Shown: positions 21,598 to 33,629 of the stretch, piece by piece
How the letters are laid out: each line of letters opens with the position of its first letter
How positions within the stretch are numbered: the first letter of the stretch is position 1
From: Pleurotus djamor
Lineage: Eukaryota; Basidiomycota; Agaricomycetes; Agaricales; Pleurotaceae
Length of the DNA: 64,000 nucleotides
Reading direction: 5' to 3'
NCBI GenBank assembly: GCA_029747585.1
Contig: JAPEVF010000034.1
Span: 1-64,000, forward strand
Made by a program: the position numbers and the translations under genes
The notes under the pieces: generated by a model
What the model saw: the letters and a program-made list of their open reading frames with translations, nothing else
What the model was told of the DNA's origin: nothing
The model's database searches: none

Positions 21598-22201
21598 GGG
21601 GAGAGACGGAGGACTTCACTGATCCAATTTATAAGCGGAGGCCAGCTTAAACATGAAACAGCATGAAACAGCATGAAACGACCCTCTATTGTTAGCGTTG
21701 GGAGATTGGATTATGCGGGATTGGCGCTCCTTGGCGACGGTGGGTCGAAATGACGGACCGTGAGTCCGTGACAAAGTTTAGACGAGACTGATATCATGAT
21801 GTCAAAGTTAACTGACAAACTCAATCTGATTCGTTAGATCATTGCGGCGCACCTAGTGGTCTTCGTTGGGTCGGTCTCTGGCAGAGCAATGGAAGTTCTA
21901 GGCCATTAGAAAGGCGACTACTCAAAAGTCACGAAGCGCCTCGCACTATAACATACGACGCCAAGATCTTCGTCAATTGTTCAGTTTACGGGGCCGCAGC
22001 ATCGTGAGTCCTGAAGATGGATGCCATAACCAGGTACCAGCCAAGCCCAACATTGGAGGGATGACTTGACTAAAGATTAGCATTACGAAATGACATATAC
22101 ATACAATGTGAGATTATGAGAAAAATATCATAGGGAAACGTGAGCTTGAGACATTGAGTGCCTCAGTTCGCCCGACTGGTTCAACTGCAAGTGACTTGAA
22201 G
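21598..22201. other. Intergenic between TPR-MYND paralogs 2 and 3
   Basis: Near 21653 a short CATGAAACAG unit is repeated three times. Otherwise nothing recognised. Confidence 0.4.
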
Positions 22202-22955
22202 CTAGTCGGCGTCTGGAGCCCTGCAGTAGCCTCTGTGTCTCCTTTTCCAGTCAGTGGTCTGTAAGTCAGTCTTTCCGTCAGAAGNTTGTCTTTTATCAGG
22301 GCTTTTACGACCTACCTGGCATGCTTTCGAGCAATAAAACGCGGCCTGGGTGGTCGAATGCCTGTCAGCGGGGAGACTGGATCAACAATCAGTAGTAAAG
22401 AATATCACCTTGCATCGCCCGCACATCTTCAACTGAGAGAGCTGATAGAATTGACCGGGGCACTATTTCAATGCGGTTCAGCGAAAAAGTTGACAAGAAG
22501 GAGGTCGACGCAATGCTTACCTTGTAGTTCGAACATATCATCTCACCCTTAGCCTTCCCCGCCATCCTTTCTTCCCGACTCTTCTTCATATCACCCTGTA
22601 CCTCATAATATCTCCCCAAATTGTCCCGAGTGACAGCAAGATCCAAAGGAGGTCCCGTCTTTTGCCTGACATGCAAAGCTAGCGTCAAGTTTTCCTTCGC
22701 TTGCTTGAGCTTTCCCATCTCCAGATACAGTTCTCCCAGAGCATTCCACGTCAACGCAGTCGTGATAGCATCAGGTCCGAATGCAGATAGTTTTTTCTGG
22801 AGAGCTTCAAGGTGTAGCCGCTCCGCGAGGTCAAAGTCACCAGCATTAGACGCAGCTAAAGCTCTATTATTGAGCTGGATGGCTGCGTTGAGTGCGATAG
22901 TTTCCTCAGCAGAAGGGTTCTTGTGGAATTGGCGGAAAATTGGTAGGTTCGACAT
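22202..22955 (-). CDS. TPR-MYND zinc-finger protein, paralog 3
   Basis: Four exons (22955-22521, 22462-22409, 22345-22316, 22258-22202) join to 191 residues. It has the same plan as paralogs 1 and 2: TPR helices (GDFDLAERLHLEALQKKL, TWNALGELYLEMGKLKQA) followed by a MYND finger (CPGQFYQLSQLKMCGRCK, AAFYCSKACQ, DWKRRHRGYC). The N at 22285 is inside the last intron and does not affect the protein. Nearly identical spacing of all three genes points to tandem duplication. Confidence 0.87.
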
Positions 22956-23092
22956 GGCTGGCAGTTTAGAGTATGAAGGTGTTCAACAAAAGTACTAAAA
23001 GGGGCTCGTCAGGTCCGCCTGGAAGCTTCTCGAGATGTCGCTACCTTGGTAAAGCTTGGTAAGTCGACAAGTCATCATTAGCCAGTAGATAC

Positions 23093-24570
23093 CAGTAGCT
23101 AGTTGAATATGAACGAATGTAGAGTGAGTAGGGAAGTTATGCGTACAATTAAGGAGCTGGCAGAGGAAGGTATACTAAAAAGCATGGTCGAAAGCAAAAT
23201 GCGGCCAGTAAGTAAAGAAAGCGAAAATCCAGATCCACTTGACATACGAGTTGTCCTAGCCGATGGCGTCCAAAGCATACAACACTTGTTATGTATGGAC
23301 GGACAGATAAGCCTCTGGGCTCGGTGCTTGAAAGATCTGAGGCGACGCGCTCCTGAACCTCTTCTGAACCTCTTTGCACGGGTGATACTAAGTTGGTCTC
23401 TACGTTTGAGGGCTCCTTTGACTTTCACGTCCCATACACCCCATTCCCTCAAGCCTCCGTCGACGCGACGCTCAATCATCCCCATATTCCGACTTAGAAC
23501 CAGTATTCCCACCGCTAATATCAAAGTACTTGATCCCACTTCAAGTACTATGTCGTTGACACCCATTAAGGGCAGTCTGCTCCATTCATCTTCCCAGTTC
23601 TCTCCTAGAGGTACCTCGACACCGACACATGGGTCAAGCTCGCCCTCAACTTCTCCGATGTGACGTGCATAGACTTGTCCTTCCCCTTGGAAGAGACCGT
23701 TCGAATGGACGATGCAAAAGAAGCCAATTGACCGTTGTCCCATGCAGGCGACAAAAGAGCTTTGGGCTGCGAAACGGTTTCCAAACGACGGGAGTGGGTT
23801 TCTTGGTGACACTGTCGATACGGTAGATGCCACCGATCTCGATGAAACAGACCGCGTTGAAATGGTAGATCGAACTGGAAGGCAGAGGGGGACGTCGTCG
23901 AACTGGACGCGACGGTGTTGCTGAAACCGTCGAAACCGTAGAGGGCATGGCTGCCCGCCTTGATCTAGGAGATGTTGTGGTAGGACTAGTACTCCTAACA
24001 CTGACAGTGGATAATGTAGAGACATTCGATGTTCTCCTGGAACGAGAAGAAACAGCGGTTTCCGCAATGTTGAACGTCCCTGACACATTGCCCGCGGTCG
24101 TGATCGCAGTAGATAGACTTGAAGGCCTGGCCATGGACTCTGGAGATAGAGCTATTCGACATGTTATCATCTGGGTCTTCAGAGACAGTAATGTCTGTGC
24201 GAAGAGTGGAGGGGGTATGATGTCCTCGATGTCCTCGTTCTGAATCTGGTCGAGGATCAATTTTCTTGGGTATGATAGTAGCGTCAGCATCTAACAGTCA
24301 ACATCGAGACAGTACTGCGTACCATTGAACGGACTGAGGCCGCCTAAGCTAGAGGACCCCGAAGAACAAAAGGAGCCGTGCGTTTCGTAGTTCTCGCAGA
24401 AACATATACCATTGAGTACACTCGCTCAAAGAGAATGCATACTCCGAGTATCGCTCTCCTGCTCCAGTCTGGGACGCGCACACTTTACCTCAGCATCGTA
24501 TTACGTCGAGCGAGACTGTTCAAATCATCAACGCCGACATCGAGTTCGTCAGCAATTTCCTTTGCGTGTT
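23093..24570 (-). pseudogene. Degraded partial duplicate of the BTB/CAP-Gly gene 3' half
   Basis: This stretch aligns with 25838-27872 at nucleotide level, including 3' flanking sequence (TTGAATATGAA...GGTATACTAAAAAGCATGG) and the 5' end near CTCGCTC[AG]AAGAGAATGCAT. It is about 550 bp shorter, chiefly through loss of the Ser/Thr-rich segment before the CAP-Gly domain. It has many indels, so no long frame survives. Fragments of the Ser/Arg-rich repeats (SRSRRTSNVSTLSTVSVRS) and of the CAP-Gly end (GEVEGELDPCVGVEVPLGENWEDE) remain recognisable. No BTB half is present. It lies directly 3' of the parent with one gene between. Confidence 0.85.
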
Positions 24571-25124
24571 AGTATCTATCACCTCTCGACTTTTCAAATT
24601 TCGACGGTGGTTGTCCAGGTACAGGCGCCATCGGAACTGCCTACGCGAGGTCTAACTCAGTCTACGCTATCAGCTATCAACAAATATGCGCCATGGGGGT
24701 ACACACAATGATGCGTACCTCGTCAGTCTGCCCATGAAGCCTATCTGGCCAGCCAGTAATCACTGGAACGTCTCGTCCGCGATGCGGGTAACTACCAGCA
24801 TTCGGTCGACTGCAGCAAGTCCGTAGCCGTGTTTTTCGATGAGGTCCGCTGTATTTTTGATGATCAGCCCAGGCACTTTGCCCGGTACTTGAAGGAAGTT
24901 TTGTGCACCTCAGGTGCACCTGTGTCGAGGTACATGGGAGAATCTGAACAGGAGACGACGTGCTTGAAGCATCACGAGACCATAATTTGGCGTTGCTTGG
25001 TGTCAACCCCTCCAACCCCTATAATTAACCTTCAGTCCGTGAATCGTTCAGTGTTCACGTTCAAACGTTCAACGTTCAACGTTCAGCGTCAACGTTCACT
25101 AGCTCACTAGTCACCATCGAAACA
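24571..25124. other. Possible decayed coding fragment, minus strand
   Basis: Around 24764-24880 on the minus strand a frame reads like a helical protein (ADLIEKHGYGLAAVDRMLVV, then TRIADETFQ), but it hits a stop at once and the downstream frame shifts. I do not recognise the family. The rest is promoter of the next gene, including short CGTTCAACGTTC repeats near 25060-25100. Confidence 0.3.
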
Positions 25125-25663
25125 ATGGCCCAGCAGCGAGTCGTAGCACACGCTGGTTTACCAGGTATTTTCACCCTCCTATTCGACCCAACACCAAGTT
25201 GAAGGCTCCTCAGCGCCCGCCAATGCCGCATTCATGCAGATGGAACAACGCCTTACTCAAATGATTGAACAATCTGAACAACGCCTTACCCAGAGGATGA
25301 ATGAGCTCAGGCAGGAAATCCACAAAGCGTCTTGCTTAGCGTTGAAAGTAAGGCCTGAGCAATCTCTATATCTCATTCTAACCACCACTGCAGGCTATGA
25401 ATGGGTCACGCTTCATCGGCGACTTCATGGAATATGAGGTTATACCCTTCGTCAATGGCAATATGCCCCCCGAGAATCTCCCAGCCTTGACAAATCTTAC
25501 TGCAATTACCACCCTCACTGCAGCGCAGGCAGATGATTATCTCCGTGGGTATGGAATCACGAACTTGGATGGCCTAGATACAGAACAGAAGAAATTTCAG
25601 AAGGTGGCAGAACTTGTTGGGGTTGCAGCTGAGGTTGTGAGGATTCGTGTTGATTCATGGTAG
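25125..25663 (+). CDS. Mug135-like small coiled-coil protein
   Basis: Three exons (25125-25164, 25214-25347, 25394-25663) join to 147 residues. A heptad-rich N-terminus (MQMEQRLTQMIEQSEQRLTQ) precedes a C-terminal block (NGSRFIGDFMEYEVIPFVNG, LPALTNLTAITTLTAAQADDYLRGYGI). The sequence N-x-R ... VIPF-x-NG ... LP-x-LT ... YLRGYG matches what I know of the Mug135-like C-terminal domain common in agaricomycetes. Its cellular function is unknown; the fission-yeast gene was named for meiotic up-regulation. It is intact and sits between the CAP-Gly pseudogene and its parent gene. Confidence 0.6.
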
Positions 25664-26006
25664 TTTAGACAAAGCTACTTACATAGCAGCGATTATACTT
25701 GCAAGTGACCGTCCGAAACAAGTCTGAAAGGTTCATGTGATGGACGTACGAGTCTAGGCAAAGGGGCTCCATTAGTTGAGTAAAAAGACTACGCGGAAGC
25801 TGAAAATCGTGTCGATTGAGTACTGGTAACTAAGTAGTTGAATATGAATGAACGTGGAGTAAGTAGGTAAGTATGGATACAATTAACGAGCGTGGTGGCA
25901 GGGGAAGGTATACTAAAAAGCATGGTCGAAAGCATGATGGCCAGTAAGTAAAAGAAACCTAGAGAGAAAGAAAAATCCCGGATCCACTTGAAATATAAGA
26001 ATTGTT
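25664..26006. other. 3' flank of the BTB/CAP-Gly gene, part of the duplicated block
   Basis: From about 25838 onward this sequence is matched by 23093-23260, so the duplication includes noncoding 3' flank. Confidence 0.6.
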
Positions 26007-29000
26007 CTAACCGACGGCGTCCATAACATACAGCACTTGTTGCGGACGGACGAACAAGCCTCTCGACTCAGTGCTCGAAAGATCCGAGGTAGCAGGCGAC
26101 GCGCTCCTAAACCTCTTAGCACGGTCGATACTAAGTTGGTCTCCTTCGCGTTTGAGGAAACCTTTATCTTTTACCGTTCCATACATCCCACTCCCACCCA
26201 TCACATCAAGCCTTCGTCGACGCGACGCTCGATCATCTCCATACTCCCACTCAGAACCACTATTCCCACCCCCACTAATCTCAAAGTACTTGATCCCACC
26301 CCAAGTACCATCATGCCACTGACGCCCATTGACGCCGTCAGTCTGCTCCATTTCATCTTCCCAATTCTCTCCAAGGGGTACCTCAACACCGACCCACGGC
26401 CCAAGCTCGCCCTCGACTTCGCCTATGTATCGTGCGTAGGCCTTGAACCGTTTTCGCTTCGAGGATATGATGCATGGAATGCCGATATCCAACGTGTCAC
26501 CGCGGGGAGCAGTGACTGGCGGTAATAGCTGTGGCGACGCTGGAGGCTTAGGAGATGGAAGAGGATCACCTGGTGCCGAATTCCTAGGAGACGGAGCAGC
26601 AGAAACGCTGGCAGTAATCGTATCCGAAGATCCCTTCCGCTTGAGAGTAGCAACACTGCTGGCCGACTTCGTACTATCCGACTTCTTATGCTCTGCAGCC
26701 ACGGGAGCAGCTTTGGCCTTCCCTTTGCCTTTGGACGAGACTGTCCGAATGGATGACGCAGACGAAGCCAGTTGACCATTACTCCTTGCGGGTGACAAAG
26801 GAGCCTTGGGCGTCCCAACCTGCGAAGATGTTTTCCGCACGATAGTCGTGGGTTTCTTTGAAGAAACCGTCGATATGGTGGATGCCACCGACCTCGTTGA
26901 AACAGAACGCGTTGAAATGGTAGATCGCACAGACGGCGCGATGGAGGGTGGACGTTTCGCAGCGGAAGGACTGAGCTTGTTCGGATCGAGCGAAGGAACA
27001 GGTGGACGTCGAATCGGACGAGACGGCGTCGTCGATACCGTCGATACCGTAGAGGCTACCGATGTCCGCCTTGATCTCGGAGATGTGGCGGTGGAACCAG
27101 TAGTCTTAACACTAGCAGTCGATAATGTGGATGCATTCGACGTCCTCCTCGAACGAGAAGAAACTGAAACAGCGGTGTTCGCCGTTTTGAACGTTCCAGA
27201 CCCGTCGCTCGCAGTAGTGGTTGCGGTAGATAGACTCGAGGTGGGCCTGGCGGGCCGCAGGTTGGACGGGCCAGCCGAAGCCCTAGAGGAAGCCACTGTG
27301 GACGTCCTTGTGCGAATCGATGATGCTGAAGATTTGGGTCTGAGATCGGAGTTGACATTGGTTCTTGAAAGAACACTCCGCCTAGACATGGGCGACAGTG
27401 GCCGTACAAGGGTTTTCGCAACGGGGCCANGGGGCCATGGAGACAGAACTATCCGACATATTATCATCTCCATCCTCGGAGACAGTAATGCCTGTCTGAG
27501 GAGTGCGAGGAGTGGAGGGGGGGTATGATGTCCTCATTCGGTGGGGTAAGCTTAGAGTCCGGTCGAGGATCGATTTTCTTAGGCCTGACCGTAGCATTAG
27601 GATCTACCGTCAATCTAGAGACAGTGCTGCGCGCAACAGAACGGACTGAGGCCGCCGAAGACGAAGGACCTCGATGGACAGATGGTGACGTGCGTTTCGT
27701 TGTGGTAGGAGATTTGCCATTGAGGACACTCGCTCGAAGAGAATGCATGCTTCCGGTGTCGCTCTCCTGCTCCAGTTTCGGACGCATACTATGCCTCAGC
27801 ATGGTATTACGTTGGGCAGGGGTGTTGAGATCGTCAACAGCGACATCGAGCTCGTCAGCAATTTCCTTCAACGCCCATCCGTCCAGCTGGTCAAAACCAC
27901 CTTCTTGTCGAATAGATAACCAGCGTTTCTTGATGTATCGAAGAACATCCATACGAGTTTCATCGACCTGGACTCTTATGTGTGACGTATCCGAGAGCAT
28001 TGGTTGATCAGGTTCCGTCGGATGCAGGGCGAGTAAGACAGCTGAAACCAGGGTCTGCGAAGTCGGTTAGCAGTTAATATGAACCTGATTGGTATGATGT
28101 CACTTGCCTGGTAAAGAGGTGCAGCATTCTTGTCGTTCACCCCACGCTTGATAGCAGCCATAATCCATTCGACACGTTCTCCATCCTCAAACCTCACCCC
28201 ATCATTTTCCATCATATCCATCCAGTCTTGCTGAGCAAAGCACTCGTCCGCCTTGCTAGCCAAGCAATCATCTATCACCTTCCTCGCACTATAGATCATC
28301 TCCCTGACAATGTCGGCCCATGCATCGATGACAGGGCCGAGCTTGATGATCGCATGCTCTGCGGCATACAGCAGAGCGAGGGCATTCGATGGGGTAGTCC
28401 GTTTACCGACACCTTTAAGTGCAGTGTCTCGCAAACGTTGAGGAAGCGCTGCGAATTCAGTGGTGCACCAGCCTTCCCCAAAGNAGACCCACAAGCGCTC
28501 TACGTGAGCCACGCTCGAGGTGCGGGTTCTTGACATCGTCAGCGAGCGCGAATTCAAGGACTCTAGGAGCCCTACGAGCGCATTGACGGCATCTACATCC
28601 ACCCGTACCCCACTTGCCGTTTGTCAGCCGCTCGTATTCGGAAAATTCGAGGAACGCGTGGAATAGGCCGTGCATCATTTCTTGGACGATGCGAGCTTGA
28701 ACTTCATCATAGAGGGTTTGAATGGAGAGGTAGGTAGCCGAACGCATGATGTGAAATGCCGTATCCATGTCATAAGACCGATGAGAAAAAACCAAAGTTC
28801 CCGTATAAATGAACCCAAGAGTGAAATGAAGAGAAGCCGGTGTAAATGGAGGAGAAGGGAGAGTGATTGTGGCCGGTTCGCCTGAGAGATGTTTTGATGG
28901 ATTCGACCAGGACATCAATGCATTGTAAAAGTAGGATGACCGCGAAATGAGCACGAAACGATGGGAGGAAAACACGGCCGTGGTATCTTCGTGGTGCGAC

Positions 29001-29680
29001 GAAAAGGATCCAGTAAGTGAGATGCGCACATCCGAGTAAAGCCGTGAACGCCACATGAAGACGAGATCCTTTCGCAGCTTGTCCATGCGCACCTCCTCCG
29101 CGTCTCCCTCTTCCCTAGCCTCGGTGCTATCGAAAAGAAACTCAAAAGCTTCGCCAATCCCCTTTCCTGTATAGAGATACTCGAGTTCATTTGAAAAGAG
29201 GGTCGGATTTATTGAAGTGCTCAGACGGAGGACTGTTCCAGGTGCATTGGACGGAGCAGGCGAGCCTGTGCGAAATGGTGAAGGGGACCTCGGAACGCCG
29301 GGTATCTCGAGACCAAGCGATAGAGAAAGTGCCGATGTAGTAGGATAAGCACCATTCGGCGACTGTGCGTACGGTGACGGCGAAGATACACCGCCTGGTC
29401 GCAATGAGAAGTAACGATTCTGAAAACTTGGTGGGGCACGAGCATAGACGATAGCTAGGATGAGTTAGCGACGTCGTCCAGATACATTGCAGAAACCAGT
29501 ACCTTTGTGTCCCCAGACCTCGTCGGCCGCTTTGCTGCCCTCATCGTCTGCAGCGAGCTCCCAAACAACGTCGGGGAAACGGTCTTTCGCGTGGTGGAAA
29601 AGGCTCTCCAAGTCGTGTTGCCAAGCGGACGTAGAGTTTGAAGTAGCTTCTTGGAGCGCCGGGGGAGAATCAATGGCCAT
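26007..29680 (-). CDS. BTB domain plus C-terminal CAP-Gly domain protein
   Basis: Three exons (29680-29503, 29454-28108, 28054-26007) give about 1,189 residues once two artefacts are ignored. The N at 28484 and the N at 27430 each act as an extra base, and a G7 run near 27516-27522 has one G too many. A BTB/POZ domain lies at about 186-330 (FSSHRFVLISRSSYFYNALM), followed by a helical region and a long Ser/Thr/Arg-rich disordered stretch. A CAP-Gly-like domain follows at about 1028-1100 (GEVEGELGPWVGVEVPLG ... HDGTWGGIKYFEI). CAP-Gly domains bind microtubule or EB1 tails; BTB mediates dimerisation or Cul3 binding. The canonical GKNDG reads GRQWHDG, so binding may be altered. The second intron uses a GC donor (GCAAGT, 28107). 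Confidence 0.8.
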
Positions 29681-30565
29681 GACTGCCACGCTCGATGGCA
29701 AAGGCCGTGTCGTCGTTGTCGTCGTCGTCGATGAAGTCGGGTTAACAACGTTCAACCATGAGGCAAAGGGTTCATTTCACGTGATTTGTGGCCCAAAACG
29801 AGCATTACAGGAGACCCCTGAAATGACTCCAGCGAGTAAATTCAATTTTACGGTTTTTGCTTCTCGGGGCTCATGTCACGGTTGATGCCCTTGCTTTGCT
29901 TCATATGGGTCGATGAGATGCGAAGCCGTACTGTCTCTACGCAGAAGGATGATCCCTAGGTGCTTATATCAGCTCCGTACCACTTTTTATGCTTCTGTAT
30001 TCCAACGACGTCTGCTTCATGGACATTTTAAAACAACCTCCGCAAACGCTCAAGTATCATAAATACTTCAAGAAGATAAGTGAACATGAAGATCCCGCTG
30101 TATCGTCGCCGTATGTGGTCTCTGGACTGGAGGACATGTGAGATCGCGGACAGATGAAAAGGGTGTGACCCAGATCTGATGATGTCACGTTGGGTTAGCT
30201 TTGATGGCGACTCTTCCGTCCTGCGTTGGCTTCAACAAGTAGTCGTGACCATGTATATGTAGAGTCGGACGCTTTGATGGCGCGTATTCAAGTACAAGTG
30301 GGCTCGAACTTAAACACTCCACGAACCTTCGCTCTTCTGACTGATTAGCTTCAAGCTTCATGGAGGAGCAGAACGACCGAATGAACAGTGGTCTCCCAAT
30401 CGTCTCCTTCGCGGTCTCAGCAAGTTAATATGCTTCCATGTCTGAGGCTGTCCATCCCACCTTCATCCTGGCACCTTCATCCCACCTTCGTTGAGAGTCG
30501 GAGCCGCATGTGTCCGTATCACTACCTTCGCCCTCGCTCGCTTCCCGACTACTTCCAGCTTCAAG
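29681..30565. other. Intergenic between BTB/CAP-Gly gene and truncated kinase copy
   Basis: Promoter of the BTB/CAP-Gly gene at the left. The rest, to the inverted-repeat boundary at 30569, shows nothing recognisable. Confidence 0.4.
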
Positions 30566-31570
30566 AATGCCCGATGCTTTACCTTGGAATGTCTTAGATT
30601 CTGGGACTGGTCAGAAACCCGAGGTGCGGCTCCATCGACATATTTTGTCCAAGATGCGTGAACGACCCCTGCGTGATGCGCGTGGACCACGGGAACTTGG
30701 CATGGCGATTTTACACGCCATGATAGGTGAGTCGGTGGTTCTTCTTTCATAACCCATTCACTTCAACTTTCTGGCTGTTAGGGCATTATGCCGTATTTAC
30801 TCAGCGTGGCTATGTCCACCGAGACGTTAGCAATGGAAACATCCTCTTACTATCGAGCCCGGAAGACTGGGATATTCCTCCGGGGTAAGTGATTTTTCCT
30901 CTTGATTTCTGCATGCTTTCACTATGTGGGTCATCAGCCTAGAGAACATTGTGACCGACAAGAAATGTGTTGGCGTCCTCAACGACGGCGACTGGGCTAG
31001 AAAGTGGGGCGAGCCCCAGGAACCTTCTTCTCACCGATCCGTTAGTCTTTCAATTTCATCTGTCATTGCCTTGGACTCTAATCATGCCATTCGTAGGGCA
31101 CAAAACCTTTTATTGCTCATCGCATCTTGGAGTCGTGGTCATCTTTCGGTGTCCGCCAAATTCTCCATACGCCTATCGATGACTTGGAATCCTTCATCTG
31201 GGTGTTGTATTATTCTCTATTGGACATAACAAAGAAACCCAATGATGACGAAATCACTGCTTTGGGTAAGCTCAGTCACGACAATCTGGATACCGTCAAC
31301 AGCGTCAAGAATAACATTATCTCCACTTATACTAAATTCACTGCTCGGTTCGTTGAGGAGACATCGTCCCCTGCGTTCAAGCCTTTTTCCGCCTTGCTGG
31401 GGGCTTGGTTCCGCACGGCGGACCAGTACGCTGTCAAGCTCCTTGAGCAACTGCACGGAAAGGCCGAGCCACCCTTCGATGAAGTCAAGGCCCTATGTAT
31501 CACAGCTTATCTTGACTATATCAAAGAGGGTGTCGAGCTTGTTCCTCAACTACCTGAAGACTGGAACTGA
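30566..31570 (+). pseudogene. Truncated FunK1 kinase copy (C-terminal lobe only)
   Basis: Nearly identical to the last third of the kinase gene at 32629-34907, in opposite orientation. It keeps the HRDVSNGN catalytic loop, the NDGDWAR segment, all three introns and the stop, but starts abruptly within the kinase domain and lacks the N-terminal ~440 residues. An ATG at 30566 falls at the breakpoint and could in principle start a short protein (first exon 30566 to about 30715). Substitutions compared with the full gene include TKKP for AKNL and LGKLSHDNLDTV for LQKLNDDNLDTI, so it has begun to drift. Without the ATP-binding half it cannot be an active kinase. Confidence 0.8.
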
Positions 31571-31573
31571 TTA
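30569..31573 (+). repeat. Left arm of ~1-kb inverted repeat
   Basis: Pairs with 32626-33629 in reverse orientation. Length is about 1,005 bp and identity is high throughout, introns included. It starts at CCCGATGC and ends at CTGATTA in both arms. Confidence 0.85.
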
Positions 31574-32625
31574 CACCCTTTTCATCTGTCGATCTCACAT
31601 GTCCTCAATGCTTTCCCATTGCTGTCGTCGCATACTCGATACCCTTTTGCACGGAAATTCCCTTATTGCATATGTACATTGCTACCCTAATAGTAGCCTC
31701 CTCGTGAATGGATCCTTCTTCAAGCTCACGGGGGCCTTATTGCTGCGTTTCAGCGCTGGCCCTTACCACATCTCTTCGCTACCTCGAGCGGGTGGTCAGT
31801 ACTTCAGTCCCATTCCGTTGGGCGGGGAGATCGGATCCTTCGCCTCATGGTTGAACATTGATAACCCGACTTCATGATCATCGACGAGAACGACAATGAA
31901 ACAAATCGTGGATTACGCAAGTTGGCTCAGTAAGCCATCAGATACTAGTTATTGATCCCCTCCCATTGCCTCCCATTCATATACATCAGCACTGACATTC
32001 TGCAATTACAATGGTGGCGGGTCCCCCGACTCTGTGAAGGGTCGCTCGGGTTCCCCCACCATGGCCGCCCCCTACGTACAGACTTTCTCCAAGACGAAAA
32101 ACATTATTTTGAGGATACAGTGTGATTGACACTGGGCCCTGGCAGTCGTGAGAATCTCAAAACTGGGGAAGAACACGCGTAAGTGCTCGCAGAGTACTGC
32201 TCTCGGCGTCGTACGCGTTTCGGGGCCAGTGGCTCAGGGAGAAGGATTGAACAGTGCGCACCCGGAGGATGGATGCTTACTGCTGTCTTGACGTTGAAGT
32301 ATAGGCTCACATGTCTAGACAAGCCATAGAGTACTGGAGGCCCATTGAATTGCTGCGCTCTTCGTCTTCTTGGAGCTTAGGCCATCGGTCCCGCTTATAG
32401 GAAAGACGGCGAGTTCAAGACCAACTTGTCCCGACGACTTGATAGACTATAGCACGAAACAGTCGAGTGTCATGCTCCTCCATTGTGGGGATCATGTTAT
32501 GTATGGCGTTACGCCCGTTTCATAGCACTAATCATAGATCTCATGAATTCTTACGAATGGAGAAACCCATCGAACGTCGGTTGAACTCGATTGCCTCGTA
32601 TATGTGAGCCAAAGCCCAACTCCTC
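31574..32625. other. Spacer of the inverted repeat
   Basis: About 1,050 bp between the two arms. No coding region, terminal repeats or transposase remnants were recognised. Confidence 0.5.
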
Positions 32626-33629
32626 TAATCAGCTCCAGTCTTCAGGTAGTTGAGGAACAAGCTCGACACCCTCTTTAATATAGCAAAGGTAAGCTGTGAT
32701 ACATAGGGCCTTGACTTCATCGAATGGTGGCTCGGCCTTTCCGTGGAGTTGCTCACGGAGCTTGACACCGTACTGGTCCGCCATGCGGAACCAAGCCCCC
32801 AGCAAGGCGGAAAAAGGCTTGAACGCAGGGGACGATGTCTCCTCAACGAACCGAGCAGTGAATTTAGTATAAGTGGAGATAATGTTATTCTTGACGCTGT
32901 TGATGGTGTCCAGGTTGTCGTCATTGAGTTTTTGCAAAGCAGTGATTTCGTCATCATTGAGGTTCTTGGCTATGTCCAACAGAGAATAGTACAAAACCCA
33001 GATGAAGGATTCGAGGTCATCGATAGGCGTGTGGAGAATTTGGCGGACACCGAAAGATGACCACGACGACAAGATGCGATGAGCAACAAAAGGTTTTGTG
33101 CCCTACGAATGGCATGATTAGAGTCCAAGGCAATGAAAGATGAAATTGAAAGACCAACGGATCGGTGAGAAGAAGGTTCCTNGGGCTCGCCCCACTTTCT
33201 AGCCCAGTCGCCGTCGTTGAGGACGCCAACACATTTCTTGTCGGTCACAATGTTCTCTAGGCTGATGACCCACATAGTGAAAGCATGCAGAAATCAAGAG
33301 GAAAAATCACTTACCCCGGAGGAATATCCCAGTCTTCCGGGCTCGATAGTAAGAGGATGTTTCCATTGCTAACGTCTCGGTGGACATAGCCACGCTGAGT
33401 AAATACGGCATAATGCCCTAACAGCCAGAAAGTTGAAGTGAATGGGTTATGAAAGAAGAACCACCGACTCACCTATCATGGCGTGTAAAATCGCCATGCC
33501 AAGTTCCCGTGGTCCACGCGCATCACGCAGGGGTCGTTCACGCATCTTGGACAAAATATGTCGATGGAGTCGCACCTCGGGTTGTTGACCAGTCCCAGAA
33601 TCCAAGACATTCCAAGGTAACGCATCGGG
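32626..33629 (-). repeat. Right arm of ~1-kb inverted repeat
   Basis: The part of the intact kinase gene that is duplicated in inverted orientation at 30569-31573. It carries an N at 33182 where the other copy has a C in a CCCC run. Confidence 0.85.

Noticed and set aside
31574..32625. Inverted-repeat spacer as a transposon body
   Set aside because: No transposase, integrase or target-site duplication is visible, and the arms are kinase sequence, not transposon ends.
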